Made by a program: the position numbers and the translations under genes. From Sedimentibacter saalensis (GTDB lineage: Bacteria; Bacillota; Clostridia; Tissierellales; Sedimentibacteraceae): DNA of 64,000 bases. This document shows positions 8,464 to 18,047 of this stretch, piece after piece (the stretch's first letter is position 1; every line of letters starts with the position of its first letter). The stretch is from the NCBI RefSeq assembly GCF_007830175.1, contig NZ_VLKH01000004.1, positions 1 to 64,000 of the forward strand, written 5' to 3'. Under the pieces are notes generated by a model, which had not been told where the DNA came from, made no database searches, and was given only the letters and a program-made list of their open reading frames with translations.

Positions 8464-9165
8464 CTATATTCTTATTATATATGTTATGATTAAAAATAGT
8501 ATCTGTGCTGTTTCAACAATCAGCCCTTCCGCCGAATTTGGAAGAACACTTACTTTGTTGTCCAAATAGGAAACTACAAATCCTGAAATCATGTATGTAA
8601 GCGACAATGAGATAACAAGCTTGTAGTTAAACACGGCTGCAATTAAAAATGAAATGGCAAAAGCAGCAATTGTATGATACTTTCCGCAACACTTCATTAT
8701 TTCTGTATTTTTTTTGTTTCTTTTGATTACAGGGCTTAAAATTATAAGGCTTGAGTAGCCTGCAACAGGCATTATTATAAGGGAAGTAACGGGAACTATC
8801 CTGAAAAGCGAAAAATACAACAAAAGAATTATTGTGGTTCCTATGATACCCACAATTTGTTCTGATTGATTCTTAGGTTTTATAATATAATTTAATGTCC
8901 TGTATGTGTCAGTTAAATTCACAGATCTTGTAACTATGCAGTAAAATCCCAGCACAAGAACACTTACAAACAATCCGTCATAAACAAATTCCAGTGACGC
9001 TATTAAAAAAGACGAAAAGCCTATGGCCAGTCCAATTAAAGGCAGTGCCATTATTCCGTTTTTATAATCTTCATTGCTTGACTCTTCGTATATGGTAATG
9101 TTGATGCAGGTATATTTCTTAAGCATTAATATAATGCCGATTACAATGCTTCTCACGTCAAACAT
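8464..9165 (-). CDS. Divergent CobS-like integral membrane protein
   Basis: A 233-residue multi-pass membrane protein. Its pattern recalls adenosylcobinamide-GDP ribazoletransferase (CobS): an early PLIGLAIG segment, a central RSVNLTDTYRTL where CobS has its HLDGLAD-type acidic motif, then QIVGIIG, and a C-terminal NSAEGLIVETAQILFLI like the GLTGDTLGA region. Key CobS aspartates appear missing, so it may not have that activity. Cobalamin adenosyltransferase is encoded elsewhere in the window (42.8 kb). GAGGG precedes the ATG at 9165. Family placement is tentative. Confidence 0.45.
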   Translation of the reverse strand: MFDVRSIVIGIILMLKKYTCINITIYEESSNEDYKNGIMALPLIGLAIGFSSFLIASLEFVYDGLFVSVLVLGFYCIVTRSVNLTDTYRTLNYIIKPKNQSEQIVGIIGTTIILLLYFSLFRIVPVTSLIIMPVAGYSSLIILSPVIKRNKKNTEIMKCCGKYHTIAAFAISFLIAAVFNYKLVISLSLTYMISGFVVSYLDNKVSVLPNSAEGLIVETAQILFLIITYIIRI

Positions 9166-9235
9166 AGTGCTATCCCTCATTTAATTTTAACCATTATACC
9201 ATATATGAAGTAATTATTAAATATTTAATTTTAGT

Positions 9236-10588
9236 CTACAATAAGTTATAAAGCCTCATTAACATTATGTATGTTTCCTGATAAGTGCAATAACCATTAG
9301 GATTAAAATTGTAACCGTATCCTTTTAAAATCCCCTTTGTGGCAGCGAAATATATGAAAGGTTTTTCTGAGTCTTGAACATCATCTATATCAGTGTAATT
9401 TATTACTTCATAGTCTGAGATATCCATACCCTGGCTATTTGCAATATATGCAAACATCTTTGCCGCTTCAAGCCTCGTAATGTAGCTATCAGGCTCAAGT
9501 CCAGCTCCTTCGTGGCCTAAAAATCCCATTTGGTAAGCTTTGTATATAACTTCCTTGTTGCTGCAGAGCATTGACCTGTCAAGAACAGCCATTCCGTCAT
9601 TCATAAATATTTCACCTTTAACCGGGTCAAGTGAAACATATTCTTCCTGCATGTACAAATTGAAGTTATTGCTTAGCTCTTCTTTTCCCAACTTGCTTTC
9701 AACAACATTCATTACTAAAGTGTAGAAATTTTCCTTTGTAATGTAAGCATCATACATCCCTTCAAATTCTTCGGGAATAATAGAGGCGTTTTTAAGCTGC
9801 GTAATTGTATCTATTGCCCACATATCAGGTTCCTGTGGAAAAGCATCCATCCATAGCTTTGTATTCTCCGATACTGAATCAAAACACTGATCAAATACTT
9901 CGGCCAGATATTCAATTTTTTTATGGACTATTTCTTTTTCTTCGCAATCCAAAGTCCTTAAAAGTTCAGGATGAACTTCTGTGTACCAGATTAAATCTGC
10001 TACTTCATCTTCAAAGCTCATGGCAGAATGTTTGTTTAAGAAAACATCGCTTTTTTCTTCCCAATTTCCATACTGAAAACCACCGTTAAATTTTAAAAAG
10101 TCATTTTCCATCCTATCATGTCCATATGTTTCATACATATAATCGCTTATTAAATGACTGAGTTCATGGACAGTGCTTTCTTCAGAAGCAACACATTCGT
10201 CATTGTACATGCTGTTTTGAAGAGCGTTTATGTAGACGGTTGCTGACTTGTCCCCAAGCACATATTCGGAAAATAAATCTGCAATCTTTTCAGTCTTATT
10301 TATAACAACATTTGTTTCTATGCCCATTTTAGAATAATAATCTGTAATTTCTTTTATTACACCTTCCGGAAATCTTCTTAAACTTCTTTCAAGAACAAGC
10401 ATGCAGTCCATGTAATCTATATTTTCATCATCTTTGGAGTAAATGATTTTTAATCCATATTCCTCCTCAATGTTTGTTTTAATTTCAGATTCATCTAGAG
10501 GTTCAATTTTTTCTGTAAAGCCGTAGGCTGGAGAATTAAGCATATAAAAACATAAAACAATGCATAAAATCCTTTTAAATGTATTCAT
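9236..10588 (-). CDS. Secreted HExxH metallopeptidase-like protein with C-terminal SLH-type repeats
   Basis: A 450-residue exported protein. Residues 1-23 form a signal peptide (ILCIVLCFYMLNSPAYG). Around residues 140-160 is VHELSHLISDYMYETYGH, a gluzincin-type HExxH zinc site; downstream acidic segments could supply the third ligand. The last 190 residues contain two S-layer-homology-like modules (YITRLEAAKMFAYIANSQG and FAATKGILKGYGYNFNPNG are typical). That suggests anchoring to the cell wall. GGAGG precedes the ATG. The substrate is unknown. Confidence 0.7.
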   Translation of the reverse strand: MNTFKRILCIVLCFYMLNSPAYGFTEKIEPLDESEIKTNIEEEYGLKIIYSKDDENIDYMDCMLVLERSLRRFPEGVIKEITDYYSKMGIETNVVINKTEKIADLFSEYVLGDKSATVYINALQNSMYNDECVASEESTVHELSHLISDYMYETYGHDRMENDFLKFNGGFQYGNWEEKSDVFLNKHSAMSFEDEVADLIWYTEVHPELLRTLDCEEKEIVHKKIEYLAEVFDQCFDSVSENTKLWMDAFPQEPDMWAIDTITQLKNASIIPEEFEGMYDAYITKENFYTLVMNVVESKLGKEELSNNFNLYMQEEYVSLDPVKGEIFMNDGMAVLDRSMLCSNKEVIYKAYQMGFLGHEGAGLEPDSYITRLEAAKMFAYIANSQGMDISDYEVINYTDIDDVQDSEKPFIYFAATKGILKGYGYNFNPNGYCTYQETYIMLMRLYNLL

Positions 10589-10757
10589 ATCATACCTCCG
10601 TTAATTTTATATAGCAGTATTAAAATTATAGCACAACGTGAAATCATTTTCAATATAAATTTGTAAACGTTTACTGTAATATTTAATGATGTAAATCTTG
10701 AATATAGTCATATAATATTATATTATGAAAATAGAAATTAATAACCAAGGTGGAAAA

Positions 10758-11237
10758 ATGAAAATTACTGTAATATCCGTAGGAAAAATTAAAGAGAAAT
10801 TCTATAGTGAAGCAATAAACGAATATGCAAAAAGATTGTCCAAGTTCTGTAAATTCACTGAAGAAACAATACAGGATGAAAGGGCGGATGAAAATTTCTC
10901 TGATTCAGAAATTGAACAGGTTAAGATTAAGGAAGGCTTGAAAATACTTGCAAAGATACCCAAGAATTCATATGTCATTGCTCTTGATGTTAAAGGCACA
11001 ATTATAAGCTCTGAGGATTTGGCTCAAAAAATAAATCAGCTTGGAATAGACGGCACATCTGACATAACATTTATAATTGGAGGAAGCAACGGACTTTCAA
11101 ACGAAGTTTTAACAGCAGCCAATTTTAAGCTTTCATTTTCAAAAATGACATTTCCCCACCAGCTGTTTAAAGTAATACTGTTAGAGCAAATATACAGAGC
11201 ATTCAAAATAAATTCAGGTGAAGCTTATCATAAGTAA
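10758..11237 (+). CDS. rlmH: 23S rRNA pseudouridine-1915 N3-methyltransferase
   Basis: RlmH is a small SPOUT methyltransferase acting on pseudouridine 1915 of 23S rRNA. The 159-residue protein starts with MKITVISVGKIKEKFY and has the SAM-binding trefoil-knot motif FIIGGSNGLS. The C-terminus keeps the family pattern FPHQLFKVILLEQIYRAFKI. AAGGTGG supports the ATG at 10758 over the upstream ATG at 10725. Length equals the family norm. Confidence 0.97.
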   Translation: MKITVISVGKIKEKFYSEAINEYAKRLSKFCKFTEETIQDERADENFSDSEIEQVKIKEGLKILAKIPKNSYVIALDVKGTIISSEDLAQKINQLGIDGTSDITFIIGGSNGLSNEVLTAANFKLSFSKMTFPHQLFKVILLEQIYRAFKINSGEAYHK

Positions 11238-11244
11238 ATTCATT

Positions 11245-11285
11245 AAAGCGTCAAACGAACATTTGTCAGTTTGACGCTTTATTTT
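11245..11285. terminator. Bidirectional terminator between rlmH and the alcohol dehydrogenase
   Basis: A perfect 12-bp stem, AAAGCGTCAAAC with GTTTGACGCTTT (11245-11256 and 11269-11280), is followed by ATTTTT on the plus strand. Confidence 0.9.
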
Positions 11286-12457
11286 TATATATTTACTTCT
11301 GTTCCGTAATAAATACTTGTAAGCAGCTTTTCCATTTCATCTGGACTTATGTCTCTTGGATTAGAACCGGTACAAGCATCTGAAATGGCCAACTCTGAAA
11401 TTTTGGCAACTTTGTTTTTAAATTCTTCTTCGTTTATTCCATAATCCTTAAGACTCTTTGGAATGTCAAGTTTTAAATTGTATTCATCGATTTTATCGCA
11501 CAAAGTGCTTACGCATTCAGAATCTGTTCCTGAAATACCTATGCTTCTTGCTATATCAGCGTATCGCTTCTGTGCATTTTTTGCATTGAACTTTATTATA
11601 TACGGCAGATAAATGGCGTTTGCACATCCGTGAGGTATATGGCCTGTAGAAAATGCTGCACCTGTTTTATGAGCAATTGAATGTGTGATTCCAAGCAGGG
11701 CATTTGTAAATGCCTGACCGGCCATACACTGGGCATAGTGCATTTGCTCTCGTGATGCCATATTTCCATTATAGGAGTCAATCAAATGCTCAAATATCAT
11801 GTGTATTGCTTTAAGTGCCAGAGGATCTGTGAAAGGACTGTTCAATGTAGAAACATATGCTTCTATTGCATGAGTCAATGCATCCATTCCTGTATATGCA
11901 GTTAATTTTGGAGGCATTGTTTCGGCCAGAGAAGGATCCAGAATTGCAATGTCTGGGGTTATGTTAAAATCAGCAAGAGGATACTTTATTCCTGTAGAAT
12001 AATCAGTAATTACAGAAAATGCAGTCACTTCTGTGGCAGTACCGGAAGTTGATGGAATTGCCAAAAACCTTGCTTTTTTTCTTAAGGCAGGAAATGAAAA
12101 AGGCTTTATGATTTCTTCAAATGTAGTTTCAGGATATTCATAAAACACCCACATAGCTTTTGCAGCATCAATGGATGAACCTCCTCCCATTGATATTATC
12201 CAGTCCGGCTGAAACTCTCTCATTGCAGCTGCACCTTTCATTACAGTTTCAACAGAAGGATCTGCTTCAACGTTTTCAAACAGCGAAGTTTCAATACCCG
12301 CTTCCTTTAAATATCCCAGAACTTTATCCACAAAACCAAATTTTTTCATGGAACCGCCGCCTATTACAAGCATTGCCTTTTTACCTTCCAAATTTTTAAG
12401 CTGCTCCAATGCACCTTTTCCATAATACATATCTCTAGGTAATGTAAATCTTAACAT
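11285..12457 (-). CDS. Iron-containing alcohol dehydrogenase
   Basis: A 390-residue NAD(P)-dependent group III alcohol dehydrogenase of the clostridial butanol-dehydrogenase type. The nucleotide-binding motif is MGGGSSIDAAK. The metal ligands are seen in TGMDALTHAIEAYVS and in GITHSIAHKTGA...HIPHGCANAI. Length is normal for the family. AGGAG precedes the ATG. It stands alone, so the substrate alcohol or aldehyde is not indicated. Confidence 0.93.
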   Translation of the reverse strand: MLRFTLPRDMYYGKGALEQLKNLEGKKAMLVIGGGSMKKFGFVDKVLGYLKEAGIETSLFENVEADPSVETVMKGAAAMREFQPDWIISMGGGSSIDAAKAMWVFYEYPETTFEEIIKPFSFPALRKKARFLAIPSTSGTATEVTAFSVITDYSTGIKYPLADFNITPDIAILDPSLAETMPPKLTAYTGMDALTHAIEAYVSTLNSPFTDPLALKAIHMIFEHLIDSYNGNMASREQMHYAQCMAGQAFTNALLGITHSIAHKTGAAFSTGHIPHGCANAIYLPYIIKFNAKNAQKRYADIARSIGISGTDSECVSTLCDKIDEYNLKLDIPKSLKDYGINEEEFKNKVAKISELAISDACTGSNPRDISPDEMEKLLTSIYYGTEVNI

Positions 12458-12666
12458 TTGTTTCTCCTTTATATATTGATTTTATAGTTATTATTTCTTA
12501 ATTATTCAATAAATATAAATAATAAATAAATTTCAGCTTGAGATTATAACGCATAAGAAATTAATCCACATAAACTTTATGAAGTAATCAAATGTTTGTG
12601 GGTGCATATATTAAACATATAATATTTATTGCTATAAATATTTTTTTATTTGTTTGGAGGACTATA

Positions 12667-14046
12667 ATGAGTGTTCAACCGTCCGGATCATCATATATTT
12701 ATATACCTGAAACAATAACTGTCCATTTAGGACCGCCGGATTCCCCGGCAGAGAATATTACAGTTCCATTTATTGATTATGTAAAGAATGTTGCCAGCAG
12801 TGAATTGTTTCCTACATGGCCGGATGATGCTTTAAGAGCCAACATTAACGCCATAGTGTCCATTGCCCTTAACAGAATATACACTGAATGGTACCCTAGC
12901 AGGGGCTATAACTTTGACATTACAAATTCTACCCAGTTTGACCAGTCATTTGTACCTAATAGAGGTATATTTGATAACATATCAAAAATTGTTGATGAAA
13001 CATTTGATGATTATATAGTAAGAGGAACAAGGTTTGAGCCTTTATTTGCTGTTTTCTGCGACGGCCGTGTGTCACAGTGCAACGGCATGTATCAGTGGGG
13101 ATCTGTCGATTTAGCTAATCAAGGCTATAGACCTATTGAAATTTTAAGGTATTATTATGGAGAAGACATAGACCTTGTATATAATGCCCCTTTAGGTGAA
13201 ATAGGAATATCTTATCCGGGGAGTCCCTTAAAACTTGGTGATTCAGGTGTGCCGGTTTATACAGCACAGCTTCAATTGAACAATATTTCAATTAACTTTC
13301 CTGCTATTCCAAAAATATTTCCCGTTGACGGTGTATTTACACCCCAGACTGAAGCAGCTGTAAAATCATTTCAAACAATTTTCAACTTGCCTGCTACAGG
13401 GATAATTGACAAGGGTACTTGGTATAGAATTAAGTCTATCCATGCAGCTGTGAGAAAGCTGGCAGAAACAACTTCCAGGGGACTTCTTCTAAGTGAACTT
13501 CCAAGAATAAGCAACGGCATAGTAGTGCCAAGAGTACAGCTTGTTCAGTATTATTTAAATATATTGTCATCATATTACAATACCATTCCTGAAGTTGAGA
13601 TAACCGGTGTGCTTGATTCTGCCACGAGCCAATCACTGATAGAATTTCAAAAAACAATGAACCTCCCTGTTACAGGAATAATTGATGATGCAACCTGGTT
13701 TAAAATAAACGAAGTGCTTTTAGGTATATTAATAACACTTCCCCCTGGCCAATTGGCTTTTCCAAGAATTGCATTTCCGGGAATAGTTTACAGAAGAGGC
13801 TCTGAGGGTCCCGGAGTAGTAGTCCTTCAAGAATATCTTGCATACATTTCATCTGTGCTGCCTGATGTAACATATGTGCCTTATGAACTTATTGATGGCG
13901 TGTTTGGACCCATAACAGAATCTGCTGTCATTACATTTCAGCAGAAGTTTGGACTTGAGCCCAACGGCATAGTTGATGAGTATACATGGAACGTAATGGT
14001 TGATGTATACCGCAATTTAAAGTTTAATGAAGAGAGGTTGTATTAA
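12667..14046 (+). CDS. SpoIID/LytB-like protein with three peptidoglycan-binding repeats
   Basis: This 459-residue protein combines a SpoIID/LytB-like N-terminal region (VPFIDYVKNVASSELFPTWP..LRANINAI, about 30-190) with three PG_binding_1 modules. The repeats each end in a GIIDKGTWY-type motif (about 195-265, 285-365 and 380-455). It probably acts on or binds spore or vegetative peptidoglycan. GGAGG fixes the start at 12667. The chosen start gives no signal peptide, whereas the open frame upstream (12592) would add a hydrophobic segment but lacks a ribosome-binding site. Confidence 0.75.
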   Translation: MSVQPSGSSYIYIPETITVHLGPPDSPAENITVPFIDYVKNVASSELFPTWPDDALRANINAIVSIALNRIYTEWYPSRGYNFDITNSTQFDQSFVPNRGIFDNISKIVDETFDDYIVRGTRFEPLFAVFCDGRVSQCNGMYQWGSVDLANQGYRPIEILRYYYGEDIDLVYNAPLGEIGISYPGSPLKLGDSGVPVYTAQLQLNNISINFPAIPKIFPVDGVFTPQTEAAVKSFQTIFNLPATGIIDKGTWYRIKSIHAAVRKLAETTSRGLLLSELPRISNGIVVPRVQLVQYYLNILSSYYNTIPEVEITGVLDSATSQSLIEFQKTMNLPVTGIIDDATWFKINEVLLGILITLPPGQLAFPRIAFPGIVYRRGSEGPGVVVLQEYLAYISSVLPDVTYVPYELIDGVFGPITESAVITFQQKFGLEPNGIVDEYTWNVMVDVYRNLKFNEERLY

Positions 14047-14071
14047 AAAAACCTGCCGAGGCAGGTTTTTA
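14045..14071. terminator. Bidirectional terminator
   Basis: AAAAACCTGCC-GAG-GCAGGTTTTT lies between two convergent genes and covers the ends of both. Confidence 0.9.
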
Positions 14072-15268
14072 CAATTCTAATAAATTCTTTTCAAATCTTT
14101 TTCTCGCATTTTTAACGTGCAGTTTTGCAAGTCTTTCACTTTCATCCGGGTCATTGTTCGCAATTGCATTATATATGTCTTTTGTTTCCTTGTAAGCATC
14201 AATGCTCTGGACTGGTCTGTACAAAGATATTTTTCTCAGTCTTCCAAGATTTTTTGTTACAGACAGAAGATAACTTTTCAAGAGTTCATTGTTTGTCATT
14301 TCTAGAGTTGCTTCAGTCCAGTCTCTGTGAAGTTTTTCCATGGTGCTGTAATCATTGCTTTCAATGGCCTTGTCCATGTTTGTAATAATTGTTTCAAGGA
14401 TTTTGATGTTGTGGCTGTTAATTTCCATGCAAATTCGTCTTATTGCAAGGCCTTCAAGCACTTCTCTTATCTCATAAAGTTCCTGAGCATCCTTCATGGA
14501 TATCTGGCTTACAACAGAGCCTCTTCTTGGGTAATATGTTATGAGGCCGTCTTGGTCAAGCTGCTTCAATGCTTCTCTTACAGGAGTCCTGCTCACATTG
14601 AATTCATTGGCCAGATTTTCTTCTACGAGCTTTTCGCCGGGCTTCAGCTTGTTTTCCAAAATATCCGACTTTATTCTCTGATATACTCTTTCACTCATTG
14701 AAATTTTTGATTTAAAGTTTTCCTTCTTTTCCTTGCTTGTTGGACTGAAGTATGAATTTCCGATTTCTTCTACCTTCTCGATTAACTCTTCATAGGTATG
14801 AGTTTTCATTTTCATGCATACTAAAGCTTCTTCATCGCATAGCAGACACTTTCTTGGTTTTAATTGGATAGAAGCCCTGTTTAATTGGTTGTGCAGCTGG
14901 TCAAAAACATCAATGTCGAATATTCTTCCCAGATCATGTGTATCTTCTATTTCAGCAGCAATTTTCTTTGCCTGGTAAGGGTCCAAATCCACTGATATAA
15001 ATCCTTCTCTTCCGGTATTTTTCTCGATTGTTTCCATATGAACTATATTTACATCCATATCCTGTAAAACCTTCATCAAATGCTGTATTCCAGCCTTGTG
15101 AATGTTTGTGTATAGGCCAGAGCTTTTTATTGGTCCTGGCGTATTTAAAGTAAATGATATTAATGTGTATGGGTATCTTGTTAAAAGTTCTATTTGTTTT
15201 TTTGCCCTTAATTCTCTAGATTCAAGAATCTCCATTAATGTTTTCATGTTAGAATTAATATCTTTCAT
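14069..15268 (-). CDS. citX: CitX-GntR fusion: citrate-lyase holo-ACP synthase joined to an FCD-type regulator
   Basis: A 399-residue two-domain protein. Residues 1-175 are CitX, which attaches the phosphoribosyl-dephospho-CoA group to CitD; typical motifs are GRIFDIDVF and PRKCLLCDEEALVC followed by a histidine. Residues about 190-260 form a GntR winged helix (NVSRTPVREALKQLDQDGL) and about 265-399 an FCD effector domain. The usual FCD histidine in the EHRAI position reads ETKDI. It is the last gene of the cit operon, 39 bp after citF. It probably binds the TTGTATACAA pair at 26158-26180 and so links enzyme maturation with gene control. Confidence 0.88.
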   Translation of the reverse strand: MKDINSNMKTLMEILESRELRAKKQIELLTRYPYTLISFTLNTPGPIKSSGLYTNIHKAGIQHLMKVLQDMDVNIVHMETIEKNTGREGFISVDLDPYQAKKIAAEIEDTHDLGRIFDIDVFDQLHNQLNRASIQLKPRKCLLCDEEALVCMKMKTHTYEELIEKVEEIGNSYFSPTSKEKKENFKSKISMSERVYQRIKSDILENKLKPGEKLVEENLANEFNVSRTPVREALKQLDQDGLITYYPRRGSVVSQISMKDAQELYEIREVLEGLAIRRICMEINSHNIKILETIITNMDKAIESNDYSTMEKLHRDWTEATLEMTNNELLKSYLLSVTKNLGRLRKISLYRPVQSIDAYKETKDIYNAIANNDPDESERLAKLHVKNARKRFEKNLLEL

Positions 15269-15307
15269 AAGTTTCTCCAGTCGTTATTTACCGGCTAATA
15301 ATTTATC

Positions 15308-16849
15308 TTACTTGACTTTTCGGATTACATCAATAACCGATCCATCTCTGTATTGTACTATACCTACTATCTTCTCGTCAAACTCTATTTTGTCTGGTTT
15401 TCCAGTAAGTTTTTCTGCAATGTCCTTCAGTTCATTAATAGTATATGTTTTAAGACCGGCTGTTTTGAAATTATCGATCAAATCTTGTCTCAGAGGGTTT
15501 ACAGCAATGCCGTAATCAGTTACAACAACATCTATTGTTTCACCTGGAGTACATACTGTAGTAACCTTGTCAACTATTATTGGATTTCTGCTTCTTACAA
15601 GCGGAGCCAATATAACTGCCAGCTTTGCACCTGCAGCTGTATCCTGATGTCCGCCTACAGCCTGACTTATATATCCGTCAGATTTAGAAATTACATTAAC
15701 ATTAAAATCAGTGTCTATTTCCAGAGCACCAAGCATCAATATGTCAAGATTGTTTACAAGACAGCCTGAGTTGTGCCCGTTGGCATAGAATCCTGCATCA
15801 ACTTCAAAGTGTTTTGGATTTTTTCCAAGAGACTCAGCAGCCACAAGGTCAAAACACTGTGTATCAAACAAGCCTTCCATGAGACCTTCGTCCAGAAGCT
15901 GCACAAGCTGTGATGTTATTCCGCCAAGTCCAAAACTTCCTTTTATATTTTGTTCAATCATTTTTTCTCTCAAAAATCCTGTAACTGCAAGAGATGAACC
16001 TGCTGCGCCTGTCTGATAGGAGAATCCTTCCTTGAAATAACCTGATGCTACGATTGCCTTTACAGCATTTTCTGCAATGAGAAGGTCCTTAGGGTTGTTA
16101 GTGTTTCTTACTGCACCCGATACTATTCCCTTTGGATCACCTACTTCGTCTACTTTCACAACATAATCAACCTGAGTTTGATTGATGCTTGCAGGAAGAC
16201 ATGGATAGCTTACAAGATTGTCTGTAATTAATACTACCTGGTCTGCATATTTTGCATCAACCATGGCATATCCCAAAGAACCGCATGCAGATCTTCCTGA
16301 GAATCCATTGGCATTGCCATAGTCATCACAGGCAGGAACTCCTAAAAATGCTACATCAATTTTAACTTCTCCTGATTCTATTGCTCTTGCTCTTCCACCG
16401 TGAGATCTTAATACAACAGGATTTGGCAATATTCCTTCTGAAATAGCAGTTCCCAGAGGTTCTCTTATACCGCTGCTTTCAATTCTGGTAATTACTCCGT
16501 TTTTTATGTGATCAATCAAAGGACCATGGCATGTACCCAATGAACTTGGTGCTATACGTAAGTCTTTGATTCCTAATTTTGCAATTGCATCCATTACCAT
16601 GTTAACGATGTAGTCGCCGTTTCTGAAATGATGGTGGAAAGATATGGTCATTCCATCTTTAAGTCCGGTTTTGATTACTGCTTCTTCAATGGAATCTATA
16701 AGCTTGTTTTTATGAGGCAGGGGTCTCTTCAATTTTGCTCCGGCCTTATTTCCTTCAGGAATAACACTGAATGGACTTTCGTAGGGTTTAATCTGGCCTA
16801 TTCCTTCAATGTATGATGGGATTTCTCTTCCTACTCCGTTTTTAGTCAT
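15308..16849 (-). CDS. citF: Citrate lyase alpha subunit (citrate:acetyl-ACP transferase)
   Basis: A 513-residue alpha subunit that exchanges acetyl for citryl on the CitD carrier. The N-terminus (SYIEGIGQIKPYESPF) and the internal TISFHHHFRNGDY, GACGSLGYA-like and GGHQDTAAGAKL segments are CitF hallmarks. AGGAGG precedes the ATG at 16849; the longer frame from 16930 lies inside citE. It overlaps the end of citE by 8 bp. The complex cleaves citrate to acetate and oxaloacetate. Confidence 0.96.
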   Translation of the reverse strand: MTKNGVGREIPSYIEGIGQIKPYESPFSVIPEGNKAGAKLKRPLPHKNKLIDSIEEAVIKTGLKDGMTISFHHHFRNGDYIVNMVMDAIAKLGIKDLRIAPSSLGTCHGPLIDHIKNGVITRIESSGIREPLGTAISEGILPNPVVLRSHGGRARAIESGEVKIDVAFLGVPACDDYGNANGFSGRSACGSLGYAMVDAKYADQVVLITDNLVSYPCLPASINQTQVDYVVKVDEVGDPKGIVSGAVRNTNNPKDLLIAENAVKAIVASGYFKEGFSYQTGAAGSSLAVTGFLREKMIEQNIKGSFGLGGITSQLVQLLDEGLMEGLFDTQCFDLVAAESLGKNPKHFEVDAGFYANGHNSGCLVNNLDILMLGALEIDTDFNVNVISKSDGYISQAVGGHQDTAAGAKLAVILAPLVRSRNPIIVDKVTTVCTPGETIDVVVTDYGIAVNPLRQDLIDNFKTAGLKTYTINELKDIAEKLTGKPDKIEFDEKIVGIVQYRDGSVIDVIRKVK

Positions 16850-17738
16850 TTTGCTCTTCCTCCTTGTAAACTCCTGATGCCTTAGCCAGTTCCAGCACTC
16901 TGTATGCTCTGTCAACAACAGGACCATCAATCATTTTTCCGTCTAATGCTATAACACCGCTGCCTTTGCTTTCAGCTTCTTTTATTGCTCCTACTATCCT
17001 AACGGCATTTCTGATTTCTTTTTCAGTAGGTGTGTAAATTTTATGAACCATGCCTATCTGTCTTGGATGTATAACTGATTTTCCATCAAAACCAAGCTGT
17101 TTTATAAGCTTAACTTCATCCATGAAACCTTCGTCATCTTTGATGTTTGTATATACAGTGTCAAGTGCATATATTCCTGCTGCTCTGGCAGCCATCAACA
17201 GATTACTTCTTGCTGCCAACAGTTCTATGCCTTCAGGAGATCTTGTAGTCTTCATGTTTGTTACAAAATCTTCTGCTCCTATGGCAATGGCAACCAGTCT
17301 CTTGCTTGCTGTTGCAATTTCGTAAGCATTCATTACACCAAGAGGGCTTTCAACTGCTGCCATAATCTTTGTTGAACCAACTTCAAGTCCTACTTGTTTT
17401 TCAATTTCACTTATCATGTTGTCTACATCTATAATATCTTGCTTTGTTTCAGTCTTTGGCAGTCTTATTATGTCCGGCTGTGCCCTTACCATTGCCTCAA
17501 GGTCATCTCTTCCAAACTGAGTATCAAGACCGTTTATTCTTACTACAGTTTCCACGTTACCATAATCCATTGTTTTTAATGCATTGTATACCAGGAATCT
17601 TGCTGAATCTTTTTCCTTTAAAGAAACAGAGTCTTCCAAGTCAAACATTATGGAGTCTGAACCATATAAATGGGCTTCCATAATATTTGCAGGATTGTTA
17701 CCTGTAACATACATCATAGTTCTTCTTAATTTTACCAT
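16842..17738 (-). CDS. citE: Citrate lyase beta subunit (citryl-ACP oxaloacetate-lyase)
   Basis: A 298-residue HpcH/HpaI-type TIM barrel that splits citryl-ACP into oxaloacetate and acetyl-ACP. It begins LRRTMMYVTGNNPANI, then SDSIMFDLEDSV carries the Mg-binding acidic residues, and IGAEDFV and SVIHPRQI are family motifs. It lies 5 bp after citD and overlaps citF. Length is normal. Confidence 0.96.
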   Translation of the reverse strand: MVKLRRTMMYVTGNNPANIMEAHLYGSDSIMFDLEDSVSLKEKDSARFLVYNALKTMDYGNVETVVRINGLDTQFGRDDLEAMVRAQPDIIRLPKTETKQDIIDVDNMISEIEKQVGLEVGSTKIMAAVESPLGVMNAYEIATASKRLVAIAIGAEDFVTNMKTTRSPEGIELLAARSNLLMAARAAGIYALDTVYTNIKDDEGFMDEVKLIKQLGFDGKSVIHPRQIGMVHKIYTPTEKEIRNAVRIVGAIKEAESKGSGVIALDGKMIDGPVVDRAYRVLELAKASGVYKEEEQND

Positions 17739-17743
17739 TTATA

Positions 17744-18034
17744 TTAAGCCTCCCAAGTATATTCATTTATTTCTGCAGCTCTGTATAAAGCTGTAAGCGC
17801 TCTAGCTTTAATAACAAAATCAATGGCGCCTTTGTCTGTTGCCCTTACAACTGCGCTTTCAACTCCTTCGCTTTTAAGCGTTTCTTCGATTAAATTTTTG
17901 ATCTGCCTGCCAAATTGCTTCATTACAGTGCTTTGCAGTTCAATTTCAATACCTTTCTTGTCAGATGGCTCTATGACAATATTTATATCACTGGATTCAA
18001 CAGTACCTGCTACTCCAACTTTTTTAATTTCCAT
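17744..18034 (-). CDS. citD: Citrate lyase acyl carrier protein (gamma subunit)
   Basis: A 96-residue carrier protein that holds the phosphoribosyl-dephospho-CoA arm. The attachment serine lies in GTVESSD near the N-terminus, and the family pattern VRATDKGAIDFVIKAR is present. AGGAGG before the ATG at 18034 excludes the 16-codon upstream extension, which would run into citC. Gene order is citC-citD-citE-citF. Confidence 0.95.
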   Translation of the reverse strand: MEIKKVGVAGTVESSDINIVIEPSDKKGIEIELQSTVMKQFGRQIKNLIEETLKSEGVESAVVRATDKGAIDFVIKARALTALYRAAEINEYTWEA

Positions 18035-18047
18035 CTGCCTGCCTCCT

